A stretch of DNA of 27,166 bases from an uncultured Lachnospiraceae bacterium. GTDB taxonomy: Bacteria; Bacillota; Clostridia; Lachnospirales; Lachnospiraceae. This document shows, in pieces, positions 1 through 8,575 of this stretch. Position 1 is the stretch's first letter, and each line of letters opens with the position of its first letter. The notes beneath the pieces were generated by a model, which ran no database searches, was not told the origin of the DNA, and saw only the letters and a program-made list of their open reading frames with translations. The stretch covers positions 1-27,166 of the forward strand of contig CAJOLO010000029.1 in the NCBI GenBank assembly GCA_905235345.1, given 5' to 3'. A program made the position numbers and the translations under genes.

Positions 1-165
1 TCCATACTGCTCCCTGAGTTCACGAAGCACCTTCCTAAATGTCTCCTCAGAGCCATCATCCCTTACATACAACTGAAAATCCTTATATGTCTGCTTATAG
101 ATACTTTCAATCTGCTCTCTGATATACTCCTCCCCATTATAGGAGGATAGTAGTACTGCTACCAT
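1..165 (-). CDS. Family 2 glycosyltransferase, N-terminal end (partial)
   Basis: The first 55 codons are present and the gene leaves the window on the left. The start MVAVLLSSYNGEEYIREQI followed by SIYKQTY and LYVRDDGSEE is the classic GT2 opening: first beta strand, SSYNG, QTY helix and the RDDGS nucleotide-binding Asp. Most close relatives add rhamnose or similar sugars in capsule and O-antigen loci, but donor identity cannot be read from this part. GGGAGAT lies seven bases before the ATG, inside the end of the preceding membrane protein gene, with which it overlaps by seven bases. Confidence 0.9.
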   Translation of the reverse strand, partial: MVAVLLSSYNGEEYIREQIESIYKQTYKDFQLYVRDDGSEETFRKVLRELREQYG

Positions 166-1955
166 TTATAATCTCCCACATAATAGACCGTTAACTTTTC
201 ATCTTTATATACTATAGGTAATTGAGTATCAATTATAGTATCACTATAAAATGCAATATAATCAATATCAAATTCTTTAACATTATCATTTAAATATTTC
301 TCAAAATCAGAGTTATTTTTTTCAGCATATATTTCCTGATAAAAATTATATAACTTTTCATAGATATTGGTCTTGTTTATCATCTTATAATTATCCACCA
401 TATATCTTGACCAAACAAGTTCTATCTCACCAGTGTATTGTCGTATTTCATATGAATATTCTTCAGGTACCATTAATCTTTGGTTATCGCCTGACTCCGC
501 AATAATTACATCTGCTATATTTTTAGAAGTTTCTGATATTTTTTCAGAATTATATGCCCTTGTAAAATTAGTACTTGTAATAATAGGTTTCCCACATAAA
601 ATTAAGCATATAATCATGAAAACATAAGCAATTATAATCTTCCATCTTTCAGCAACACTAACAAAAGCGCAGACAAAAGTGTATGTCATTTGAATACACC
701 AAAACAATCTCCAATATACAGGTGTGCCTGTAATATTGTGTGCTATAAAATTACATAAAAACGGATTAAGAAATGTTACAAAACACACTAATGGATATAA
801 CACAAAAAGCTTTTTTTTATTATCATTATCAGATAATAATAATATCACTATTATTGAAACTATGTAACCTATCCACAAAAATCCACTTCCATTAACCGAT
901 TTCATAACATCTAAATAATTAATGTTTCCAAACTGAGTTGTTAGTCTGTCAATCTCATTTTCCGCATGAAGTAGATAATACTTTAACCCCACATATGGTA
1001 ACGCCATCATCATAGGAATACATAATTTAATAGTATTAACCCATTTTCTTTCACTAATCAAATATATACATGTGTATATGGCATAACATAATGGTACAAT
1101 ATATATCCCTACTGCCGTTGTACAAAAAGCACTATACACATATACGACCAAGAAAATAATATCCTTAATTGTATATTCACTCCGGTTCATACATTCATTA
1201 AATACAATAATCATAACCGGAATTATAATATTCACCATGACAGCTTTTCCCTGCCAAATACGAAATAATAAAAACGCCCCTCTTGAATATACAGAATATC
1301 CACTGAATAAGTTGATTAATACAACAAACAAAAAAGCTTCTTCTTTTCTTTTTTCACTTATAACTCCACATATAGCCCACATCAATATATAATGTAAACC
1401 AATAAAACATACAGGAAGAACTGTATGACAAAATGATGCTGCATTTATTTTAAATAATTTACAAAATACACTCAACAGCACTTCATAGCCTACTAATTCA
1501 TACTGTCCTTGAAACAAAAATAATGAATTACCTGTAGATGGGTCAAAACAAGGTAGTTTATCAGTGCTCAAAATAGTGCTGATTTCTGATATATAAAAAC
1601 TATCATCAGCATCAGAATGTTGTAAAATAAACACTGCAATAATCTGACCTATTATGAGTATAAGTGAAAAATAAAAAACTTTTCCTTTTTTCACTTCCTT
1701 ATTATTTATATTTAATCTTGGGATTGTTAACATCTTATACAATCCTAACCCACAACATATCAACAAAAAGCTAATTGTTATACAATAAACATATATATAA
1801 TCTGTTTTGAACCAAAGAAAAGGAGTTACATATATTTGAAACAAACCGCAAATGATAATAAATCCAAATACAGCTGTAGGCAATTTAAAACAATTAAGCT
1901 TGTTAAAACCAACTCCCGTCAAATAAAATACCACTAATAATATTATAGATATCAT
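159..1955 (-). CDS. Polytopic membrane protein, GT-C-like glycosyltransferase
   Basis: The second of two nearby ATGs (1955) is favoured because AAGG lies six bases before it; the ATG at 1961 would give two more residues. The protein of about 598 residues has 12 or so hydrophobic segments and a soluble C-terminal domain from about 475. After the third or fourth helix comes an acidic SDADDSFYIS motif at about 116-125, placed like the catalytic acid loop of GT-C enzymes. It may belong to a DUF6077-like family, but I cannot verify that. It is strikingly AT-rich compared with 20480-22135. Its stop overlaps the next start by seven bases (ATGGTAG), so translation is coupled. The likely role is extracytoplasmic sugar transfer. 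Confidence 0.7.
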   Translation of the reverse strand: MISIILLVVFYLTGVGFNKLNCFKLPTAVFGFIIICGLFQIYVTPFLWFKTDYIYVYCITISFLLICCGLGLYKMLTIPRLNINNKEVKKGKVFYFSLILIIGQIIAVFILQHSDADDSFYISEISTILSTDKLPCFDPSTGNSLFLFQGQYELVGYEVLLSVFCKLFKINAASFCHTVLPVCFIGLHYILMWAICGVISEKRKEEAFLFVVLINLFSGYSVYSRGAFLLFRIWQGKAVMVNIIIPVMIIVFNECMNRSEYTIKDIIFLVVYVYSAFCTTAVGIYIVPLCYAIYTCIYLISERKWVNTIKLCIPMMMALPYVGLKYYLLHAENEIDRLTTQFGNINYLDVMKSVNGSGFLWIGYIVSIIVILLLSDNDNKKKLFVLYPLVCFVTFLNPFLCNFIAHNITGTPVYWRLFWCIQMTYTFVCAFVSVAERWKIIIAYVFMIICLILCGKPIITSTNFTRAYNSEKISETSKNIADVIIAESGDNQRLMVPEEYSYEIRQYTGEIELVWSRYMVDNYKMINKTNIYEKLYNFYQEIYAEKNNSDFEKYLNDNVKEFDIDYIAFYSDTIIDTQLPIVYKDEKLTVYYVGDYKW

Positions 1956-2004
1956 TAACATCCTTGTATACTACCACCCCTTCAACTTATAAATAAAATA
2001 TTAC

Positions 2005-2793
2005 CTATATTCCATTTGACTTCTGTCCCCTCGCATACACCTTCACTAACAACTTCGCAATAAGTGCCGGCCAAAACTTCCTATACATCTCATATTCTTC
2101 AGCACTTCTGCCATTATCCTGTATAATCGCAGTAGTTTCCGAGTCCTCATGAATTCTATGGTACACAAGAATCTTTTTACAATATATAAAACTTCCCTTA
2201 TATCTCGATAACTTCTCCCACGCTTCCCAGTCCTCACAACTTCTGAAATGTTGCTTGAATATCCTCTCAGGAAGATTGTCCTTACAATATCCAACAGATG
2301 GACAACATATAGGCGAACCCATCGAAAGAACCCTTCTCCTGATCCATTTATTTTTCCAGAACATCTTGTTCTCTAACGGTATTAACATCATTCGTTTAAC
2401 TTTGAGCAACTCATTGTTTTTAACTACCTTCCCATCCCGCAGTTCACCATAATCAGTAAAGAATATAAGCGGCGTCTTTTCTTTCTCTGCATATTTCAGA
2501 AATTCAGCAGTATAATCAGGAAGATATACGTCATCCTGATGAGCTATAGTCATATATGGAGTATCTGCCTGACTGTACGCAAAGTTCCAATCCTCTGATA
2601 TACCAGTCTTGCCTGTGTTAACAATACAGGGTACATCATATTTCCCCGCTATCTCCTCTATATAGTCATTCGGTGTAGATGTAACAATCTTTATTATACT
2701 CTTAACCTTCTGTGCCTTAAGCGACTCTATGCACTCAGAAAGATAGGGACTCTCCTTATACGCACAGACCACAAAAGTATGTTGTTCATTCAT
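2005..2793 (-). CDS. Family 2 glycosyltransferase, HQDD type (second copy)
   Basis: The ATG at 2793 (MNEQHTFVV) follows GGAGGAAAGG at ideal spacing; a TTG five codons earlier would overlap that site. The 262-residue protein shows VCAYKESPYL near the start, an AHQDD metal motif at about 88-92, ICCPSVGY, HFRSCEDWEAWE and YHRIHEDSET, then a basic amphipathic end. It is paralogous to 24164-24979 along the whole length. It lies directly after the flippase and before a GT-C-like gene, so it probably adds a sugar to a lipid-linked acceptor in this decoration module. The sugar is unknown. Confidence 0.85.
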   Translation of the reverse strand: MNEQHTFVVCAYKESPYLSECIESLKAQKVKSIIKIVTSTPNDYIEEIAGKYDVPCIVNTGKTGISEDWNFAYSQADTPYMTIAHQDDVYLPDYTAEFLKYAEKEKTPLIFFTDYGELRDGKVVKNNELLKVKRMMLIPLENKMFWKNKWIRRRVLSMGSPICCPSVGYCKDNLPERIFKQHFRSCEDWEAWEKLSRYKGSFIYCKKILVYHRIHEDSETTAIIQDNGRSAEEYEMYRKFWPALIAKLLVKVYARGQKSNGI

Positions 2794-2855
2794 AATCCTT
2801 TCCTCCAACTCTTATTAACTTCTTCCTGACAATTCCGGCAACAAGGTAATGCCAT
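2790..2855 (-). CDS. Possible 21-codon peptide before the HQDD-type GT2
   Basis: In the gap after the flippase a short frame starts MALPCCRNCQEEV and ends overlapping the ATG of the next gene by two bases (TTATGA). GGGGAGAAG lies about eight bases before its ATG. Three Cys in five residues could bind metal. It may be a coupling leader or pure chance; no homology can be claimed. Confidence 0.2.
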   Translation of the reverse strand: MALPCCRNCQEEVNKSWRKGL

Positions 2856-2880
2856 ACATTCTTCTCCCCGGCGCAGATGA

Positions 2881-4131
2881 TCACTCAAGAACTTTTTTAT
2901 GATTATTAACAATAATACACACTACAAAGATAACCGTCAGTACAAGAACTGATATAAAATAACTCCTTGCTGCGCCATATAATTCATATGCACGTGTTAG
3001 CGGCTCCGATATGAAAAATGCTAATATTGCCGAGATGCAAAAACCTATAATTATACTTATTCTGTCCCTGTATATAGTAAGCACATAATACAGTGTATAT
3101 GCCGCCGCATTAAAGCCTCCTGCAAATATAAGAAATGTCAGAAGATTACGATATTCTGAAAGGTCACAACCCACAATGACTGACAACACCGGTATCCCTA
3201 TAAGATAAGCACCCAACATACAAACAACTGTAATTCCTGTCAACTCAAGTAATATCTTACCAATAGTCCTCCAAAACTGCCCATACTCATGATTTTTCAA
3301 ATTATCAGTTAGAGGTATAAGACTCGGACGTATAAGAAAACCAGCGAACAGATTAATCACACTTACCGGCATAAACAACACCTGATAATATGATTGGTAC
3401 TCACTTGTCATCACATCATCAACTGCTATCCTTGAAGCACTTAGCAGATATGTCCAGAGAAACATACCAATAAATAACGGAAAACAATCCTTCCATATTC
3501 CTAACATCGCTTGTCTGTCAGCTTTAAATGTAATCCTGTCAAATGCCTGATAAACCCATATATCGCATATGATCAAGCTTAATATTCCACTTATCACAGC
3601 TCCACACAACGCATAGACAAGATCATGTGACATGATAAGAACCACGAAATACACACCAACCGAAACAATCGTACGGTAAGCCATAGACTTTCCTGCCAGA
3701 TCAAGCCTTCCATCCTTGTGGAATTGTGCCTCATATACATCGGCGTATCCGTCAAGCATTCTGTAAAGACACACAAGTGTTATGATTAAAGACTTATGAA
3801 AATCATATTGTTTTACCAATATGTATCCAATAGCTACTATCATCATCAATATACAATTAATTATCTTAACAACATGATAATCAGTAAATGTATATAAATC
3901 ATTTGCGTCTGTAACTTCAAAATTACGCATCTCATAGTAAGCAATATATATGAACATCTGCGCTAACGTCAACCCAATTGCATATATACCACCATCATCA
4001 GCACCCACTACACGTATGGTAAGGTATGTCAGCACCATTGACGATAAAGCGTATATACCGCTTCCTATCATATTCCACAGAAAAAGCTGCCTGTCATCAG
4101 GCTGCTTCTTTCCAATAATCCAATCTCTCAT
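2881..4131 (-). CDS. Wzx-like polysaccharide or lipid-linked sugar flippase
   Basis: This polytopic protein has about 12 hydrophobic segments, a basic N-terminus (MRDWIIGKKQ) and length near 416 residues, the usual size for Wzx/MATE-like flippases. SGIYALSSMVLTYLTIRVVG in the first helix and the repeated pairs of helices fit that family. I prefer the ATG at 4131, with GGAAG about 11 bp upstream, over a TTG at 4149 that has no site. It follows the DPM1-like and DUF2304 genes, so it may flip polyprenyl-phosphate sugars as proposed for GacK. Flipping a short lipid-linked oligosaccharide made with the next GT2 is the alternative. Confidence 0.82.
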   Translation of the reverse strand: MRDWIIGKKQPDDRQLFLWNMIGSGIYALSSMVLTYLTIRVVGADDGGIYAIGLTLAQMFIYIAYYEMRNFEVTDANDLYTFTDYHVVKIINCILMMIVAIGYILVKQYDFHKSLIITLVCLYRMLDGYADVYEAQFHKDGRLDLAGKSMAYRTIVSVGVYFVVLIMSHDLVYALCGAVISGILSLIICDIWVYQAFDRITFKADRQAMLGIWKDCFPLFIGMFLWTYLLSASRIAVDDVMTSEYQSYYQVLFMPVSVINLFAGFLIRPSLIPLTDNLKNHEYGQFWRTIGKILLELTGITVVCMLGAYLIGIPVLSVIVGCDLSEYRNLLTFLIFAGGFNAAAYTLYYVLTIYRDRISIIIGFCISAILAFFISEPLTRAYELYGAARSYFISVLVLTVIFVVCIIVNNHKKVLE

Positions 4132-4187
4132 ATTATTCAACGCTTCCAATCTGTTATTACGAGTCTTGTATTTAATTTATCAAATTA

Positions 4188-4547
4188 TTATCTGTCTTCA
4201 GAGGCCTTCAGTTCGTCAAGCTCCTTTTGCAGCAAAGCCAGTTCCTGTGTAAGTCGTTTTATCTTATCTGACATTTTGCTAACAGACACCGCTGTTGAAA
4301 ATATTAATATTATAGAAAATATCAAGCCAACTAAGAATACCATATTAGATGGTATATCAATTCCGATAAGACGTGCAAACTCAAACACAATATTGGGAAA
4401 AATATCTAACACTAAAGCAATAACCAGCATGAACAGCCAACTAAGTGCATATCGGAGATCAAACTTCTTCTTTCTTATCATATTAATTATAACTGCTATA
4501 GCGAATACCAGCAATATTCCAATTATAATCTGCAAACGAATAGCCAT
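4188..4547 (-). CDS. DUF2304 small membrane protein, GacJ-like (second copy)
   Basis: This 119-residue protein has three hydrophobic helices, a basic loop with IRKKKFDLRYALSW after the first, and a coiled-coil tail with IKRLTQELALLQKELDEL. It has the length and plan of DUF2304 proteins. It lies 10 bp after the DPM1-like gene, with AGGTGA eight bases before its ATG, so the two are probably translated together and act as a complex at the membrane, as described for GacI and GacJ. The tail may provide the contact. Its counterpart is 22219-22635. Confidence 0.85.
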   Translation of the reverse strand: MAIRLQIIIGILLVFAIAVIINMIRKKKFDLRYALSWLFMLVIALVLDIFPNIVFEFARLIGIDIPSNMVFLVGLIFSIILIFSTAVSVSKMSDKIKRLTQELALLQKELDELKASEDR

Positions 4548-4557
4548 CTGTCATCAC

Positions 4558-5247
4558 CTACTTTCTGATACGTGCAATTATCATTGCAATCGTAACCTTT
4601 ATCATATAATAGATTGATTTTCCCGGAGATATTGAAGATACACCCTCAGTACGTTCATTCATTATTACGGGAGTCTCCATAACCTTCTTTCCCATTGCTA
4701 TTATCTGAACGACACTCTCCGGCTCTGGATAATCCTTAGGATAATCCTCTGAAAACAATTTTATCAAATCACGATTAACCATTCTCATTCCCGAAGTCGG
4801 ATCCGTAATATTCTCTCCGGTAAGCATCTTTATAAGCAGATTAAAATGCTTGATACCCATCCTTCTCATAAATGACGACTGGAATCCCTCATTGGTGATG
4901 AACCTTGATCCAATCACCATGTCAGCCTTGTTCTCAACTAGCATATCAGCCATATCTTCAAGATACTTTGCACTGTGCTGCCCGTCGCCGTCAAACTGAA
5001 CAGCAACATCATAACCATTCCTATATGCATATAGATAGCCCGACTGAACAGCACCGCCTATTCCAAGATTGACAGGGAGTTTAAGCACCCTGATACCATT
5101 CTGCTCACATATCTGCAAAGTGTTGTCAGTAGAACAATCATTAATCACTATATAATCAAAACCAGGTGCATTCTCCTTAATATCCTGTACCGTTCTTTCA
5201 ATGCTTGCCTGCTCATTGTATGCAGGAATTATAACCAGTTTCTTCAC
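4558..5247 (-). CDS. DPM1-like polyprenyl-phosphate glycosyltransferase (second copy)
   Basis: I choose the GTG at 5247, giving MKKLVIIPAYNEQ, because AGGGAG lies eight bases upstream; a TTG eight codons earlier would place that site inside the gene. The 229-residue enzyme shows PAYNEQ, VINDCSTD, the catalytic FDGDGQH, IGSRF and TDPTSGMRM, all in the order seen in 22680-23420, plus a hydrophobic C-terminal helix with basic residues. It should make a polyprenyl-phosphate sugar at the inner membrane face. DUF2304 follows 10 bp later and a flippase after that, resembling gacI-gacJ-gacK. The donor sugar may differ from that of the first copy. Confidence 0.9.
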   Translation of the reverse strand: MKKLVIIPAYNEQASIERTVQDIKENAPGFDYIVINDCSTDNTLQICEQNGIRVLKLPVNLGIGGAVQSGYLYAYRNGYDVAVQFDGDGQHSAKYLEDMADMLVENKADMVIGSRFITNEGFQSSFMRRMGIKHFNLLIKMLTGENITDPTSGMRMVNRDLIKLFSEDYPKDYPEPESVVQIIAMGKKVMETPVIMNERTEGVSSISPGKSIYYMIKVTIAMIIARIRK

Positions 5248-5292
5248 TTGTATTTCTCCCTTATAATCCAATTATTATTAATTAATAATACA

Positions 5293-6861
5293 TTATTGCA
5301 TTATATTAATCTCAATTATTCGTAGTATGACAAGATAATTAACTATACAATTGCCTATAACCAATACTTTTTCCGCCTTATCTTCCTGTTTCTTAGTTGC
5401 ATCAACAAAAGGAATTAAAAATAACGGTAATACCGGCAGAAAATATCTTCCCTGTACTCCTGCTATATAAGGATAAGAAAGCGGAGTCCATGCCAACAAC
5501 ATTGTTGTACAAGCTAATATCGATACTAATACAAACACAAATATATACATTAGGGATTGTCCACTCTTTATTCTATAAGTTCTGTTCTCCCTTAATGATA
5601 TTACCAATAATACAAGAGAACACATAGTTAATTCTACAGGTATATCAACACTAAACCAGCCAAGCGATCCTCCGAGCATACTATCTAAATAAAATCCCAT
5701 CTGATCATGAAATGTAGCAACATACAACTTGATTGTAGCACCAATATGATTAAGCACATAGGAAACAGTATATCCCTCTTCACCTGCCCATTCCACTATA
5801 TGCTTCCCTGAAGACGTATTGGCAACCTCTCCCATATTAAATATAACAGCATATGCAATTGAAATCAATGGAAGTGCTATCTTATAAACATGTGCAAAAA
5901 GCTTGTTTGAAAATTTCTTGTCCGAAACAAGTATTATCAAGAGTGTGATAAAGCTATATATCATCTTACAAGGAGCTAATACCATTGATATTACAAACAC
6001 AACAACACAATGCTTTGGTTTAATTTCTTTGACCTCATATATCAACTTCATAAGACAGGCAATTAACAAAAAAGATAATCCATATATAATTGCATCATAT
6101 GAAAAGGATGTAGCCTCATGCAACACCATAGGTAACCCTGAGATTGCATATATAACCTTTTTACCAAAAGGTATGATTTCTATTGCAAAATATGTCAATA
6201 TAATATATGTTATCAATGTGCACAACTGCCCCATATATAACAATCCTGCGTAACTCATATTAAACAATCTTGCAAGCGATATTCCAATTGCCTGTGGAAG
6301 ATGAGAAATCAAACTGGATTTTTTCATTACTTCTCCATATGCAAAGCCTACTTCCTGTGACTTTTTTGCGCCGTCAAAAACTGTATTATAAAAATACCTG
6401 TATGTATCTAATGTAGTAATATGTGTTATCTCAGATGCACTATCTGACATTCTGCACACGGCATATAGTTCATCCTTATCCTCCACCCCCATTATCTGAT
6501 TAGATATTCTATATGATGTAGCATAATGCGTTATCTCATCAGGAGCTGAAAATGCCGGAAGCGCTATTAAATATGCCATTCCAAGAAAAGACATGGATAA
6601 TAAAAATGATTTTTCAATTGATATATGCCTACTTCTATTAATCCCAATCCATAATATTATTAGTAATACCAACATCATTATGCACAAGCCAACGAATAAA
6701 TTGATAATGAACTTATCATCTGTACTTTTCTTAAACATTACAAGATAATTACTGTACGTATAATATGAATAACCTATGAGAATAAATAATATACATACTA
6801 ATCCTGTAATATTAATTATTTTTAATTTATATTTCCAAAAATAATATCTTAATTTTAACAT
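5293..6861 (-). CDS. DUF2142 family membrane protein, probable GT-C glycosyltransferase
   Basis: This 522-residue polytopic protein matches what I know of the DUF2142 family: an acidic motif in the first outer loop, FSAPDEITHYATSYRI at 104-119, LPQAIGISLARLFN, SFSYDAIIYG in the middle and GVQGRYFLPVLPL near the end. The PDE motif lies where GT-C enzymes keep their catalytic acid, so extracytoplasmic sugar transfer from a polyprenyl-phosphate donor is the best guess. The next two genes make such a donor (DPM1-like plus DUF2304), matching the GacI/GacJ/GacL division of labour. GGGAG lies about 11 bp before the ATG. Family confidence is fair; the enzymatic role is inferred. Confidence 0.8.
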   Translation of the reverse strand: MLKLRYYFWKYKLKIINITGLVCILFILIGYSYYTYSNYLVMFKKSTDDKFIINLFVGLCIMMLVLLIILWIGINRSRHISIEKSFLLSMSFLGMAYLIALPAFSAPDEITHYATSYRISNQIMGVEDKDELYAVCRMSDSASEITHITTLDTYRYFYNTVFDGAKKSQEVGFAYGEVMKKSSLISHLPQAIGISLARLFNMSYAGLLYMGQLCTLITYIILTYFAIEIIPFGKKVIYAISGLPMVLHEATSFSYDAIIYGLSFLLIACLMKLIYEVKEIKPKHCVVVFVISMVLAPCKMIYSFITLLIILVSDKKFSNKLFAHVYKIALPLISIAYAVIFNMGEVANTSSGKHIVEWAGEEGYTVSYVLNHIGATIKLYVATFHDQMGFYLDSMLGGSLGWFSVDIPVELTMCSLVLLVISLRENRTYRIKSGQSLMYIFVFVLVSILACTTMLLAWTPLSYPYIAGVQGRYFLPVLPLFLIPFVDATKKQEDKAEKVLVIGNCIVNYLVILRIIEINIMQ

Positions 6862-6883
6862 TAATCATTTACTCCCTTGTTAC

Positions 6884-6914
6884 AAAAGATATAATTTTAA
6901 ATATAACATCTTTT
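6884..6914 (-). other. AT-rich imperfect hairpin between the GDPD and DUF2142 genes
   Basis: AAAAGAT at 6884-6890 pairs with ATCTTTT at 6908-6914, with a few more weak pairs inside. Read in the direction of transcription it is followed by only four U before other bases. It lacks a GC-rich stem, so it is a poor intrinsic terminator. It could be a processing or mild attenuation site, or chance in AT-rich DNA. Confidence 0.25.
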
Positions 6915-6939
6915 TTACAATTAATTACCATTACGATTC

Positions 6940-8527
6940 TTATTCTTTCCACAACACTTTATCAGTAACAATAAATTTCACACCCCAACCTATATACTTC
7001 TTAGCATTGTCCGGTACATCAACTGTCCACAGACCAACTTCTGCACCATCAGCCAGCATCTTTTTTATCAATTCTTCACTACTGGTTTCCATAATTGAAA
7101 ATCCGATATTATTATCTAAACAATACTGATACATACCTATAGCTTTAATATCGTTACACTCACCCGCCAAAAGACATAACTTTATATTATCTCCCCTCTT
7201 TATTTTCCTGATTTCATTCATGTCCTTTATAATACTCTGATGGAATGATATTACATATACTTTATCCGAGCCCATAATACTAGTAACCTCTTCATATAAT
7301 CTGTATAACGCATTATCCTGATTCAGTAAAGCGTTACCTTCGGTAAATTTCACCTCAATCATCGGAATCATATTGTATTTTTGGCAAATCATAAGATATT
7401 CCTTAAGTGTTGGAATAGTTGTAGCTTTACTATCATTCTTATATTTATCATAATTGCAGCCTGATTTGATTGAAATAGCTTTAAGCTCGCTATAAGTTAA
7501 GTCACCAATATTCTTATCAACACCACACATACGCTTTAAATCACCATCATGGCTTATTACAAACTGTCCATCCTTACTAAGCCATACATCCGTCTCCACT
7601 GCATAAAAACCCTTTTCGCCAGCCAATTCAAATGCCTTAACAGTATTCTCCGGAGCCTCAGCACTAAGTCCTCTATGTGCTATAAAATGTGTATCTTCCC
7701 GACCAATCCAATCATCCACGGTAACGTCAATAACCTGCTTACACCCGGAGCCATCCGTCGCTTCAATCGTAACAATGGTATTCCCTGTCCCAACAGCATG
7801 CAATAAACCATATTCAACCTTAATAACACTTTCATCCTGCGAAGATATATTCAACATCTTGTTAGTTGCATTATCTGGGGATACTGTTATCATCTGATTA
7901 ATATAGTAATATGTGTTTAATTTCATCACAAACTGATTCTGCTTCACATTAATCATGCTCACCGGAACACTTACAACTTGCAACTTAGTCGATAAAGATG
8001 TCTTCTTATCGCCTACCATCTTACATTTTATCTTAGTTATTCCGGCACTGACAGCCTTAACATTCCCCTCCTGATCCACCTCCGCAACCTTAGGATTACT
8101 TGATGACCATTTGAATTCTATATTCTTTTTAGAAGCAGCCTTGTAACTTATACTATACGTATATTTCTCTCCAATATTAATTCTATCAGTCTTTTTCTTC
8201 CACTTAAGCTTCTTAACTTTGTCATGTACTTTAACTTTGTATTTTTTCTTTTCTTTTTTGTTATTAGCACCGGTATGTGTTAATACAATAGTAGTATTAC
8301 CGCTTTTCAGCGCCTTCATCTCACCACGATCAGTAAACTCCAACACCTTCGTATTAGTTGAACTATATTTATAATTTCCATCATGAAAAGAAAACGGAAT
8401 CTTCTTAATTTCACCTGTTGTCATATAATAGGTTGAAGTGTCTTTAGCATATGCAGCTTAATAGTGTTACTATTGTTATATATAATATTATATAATTATA
8501 CTTTAATATCCTTCTATCTAATACCAT
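6940..8527 (-). CDS. Secreted glycerophosphodiester phosphodiesterase with Ig-like domains, frameshifted after the signal peptide
   Basis: Residues are counted from the internal ATG at 8424. Three bacterial Ig-like (Big_2-type) repeats cover about 1-68, 70-152 and 155-237, with the usual KWSSSNPKVAEVD and GNVKAVSAGITKI pattern. A GDPD barrel follows: AHRG at 249-252, APENT at 257-261, ETDVWLSKDG at 277-286, SHDGDL at 291-296, MIEVKF at 355-360 and WTVD at 466-469. All expected catalytic residues are present. It would release glycerol phosphate from diesters outside the cell, which fits the upstream phosphoglycerol transferase. In the same frame before 8424, AAYAKDTSTYY reads like a signal-peptidase site, but the hydrophobic segment lies in another frame from an ATG at 8525-8527. 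One extra base near 8458 separates them. Confidence 0.85.
8444..8527 (-). other. Orphaned signal-peptide segment of the GDPD gene
   Basis: This 27-codon frame starts with MVLDRRILKYNY, runs into a hydrophobic ILYITIVTLLS core and stops at a TAA at 8444-8446. AAAGGT sits before its ATG. Removing one A at 8458-8459 gives LLAAYAKD, an Ala-x-Ala cleavage site joined in frame to the Ig-like domains. This is direct evidence that the start of the phosphodiesterase gene is broken, or that the base call is wrong. Confidence 0.7.
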
Positions 8528-8575
8528 TTCATTACCTTTACTCTCTAAGTTATTAGCACCATAATATGTATTCTT

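Noticed and set aside
6884..6914. Hairpin as an intrinsic terminator
   Set aside because: The stem is nearly all AT with a mismatch, and the U run is only four bases; downstream genes continue the same pathway.
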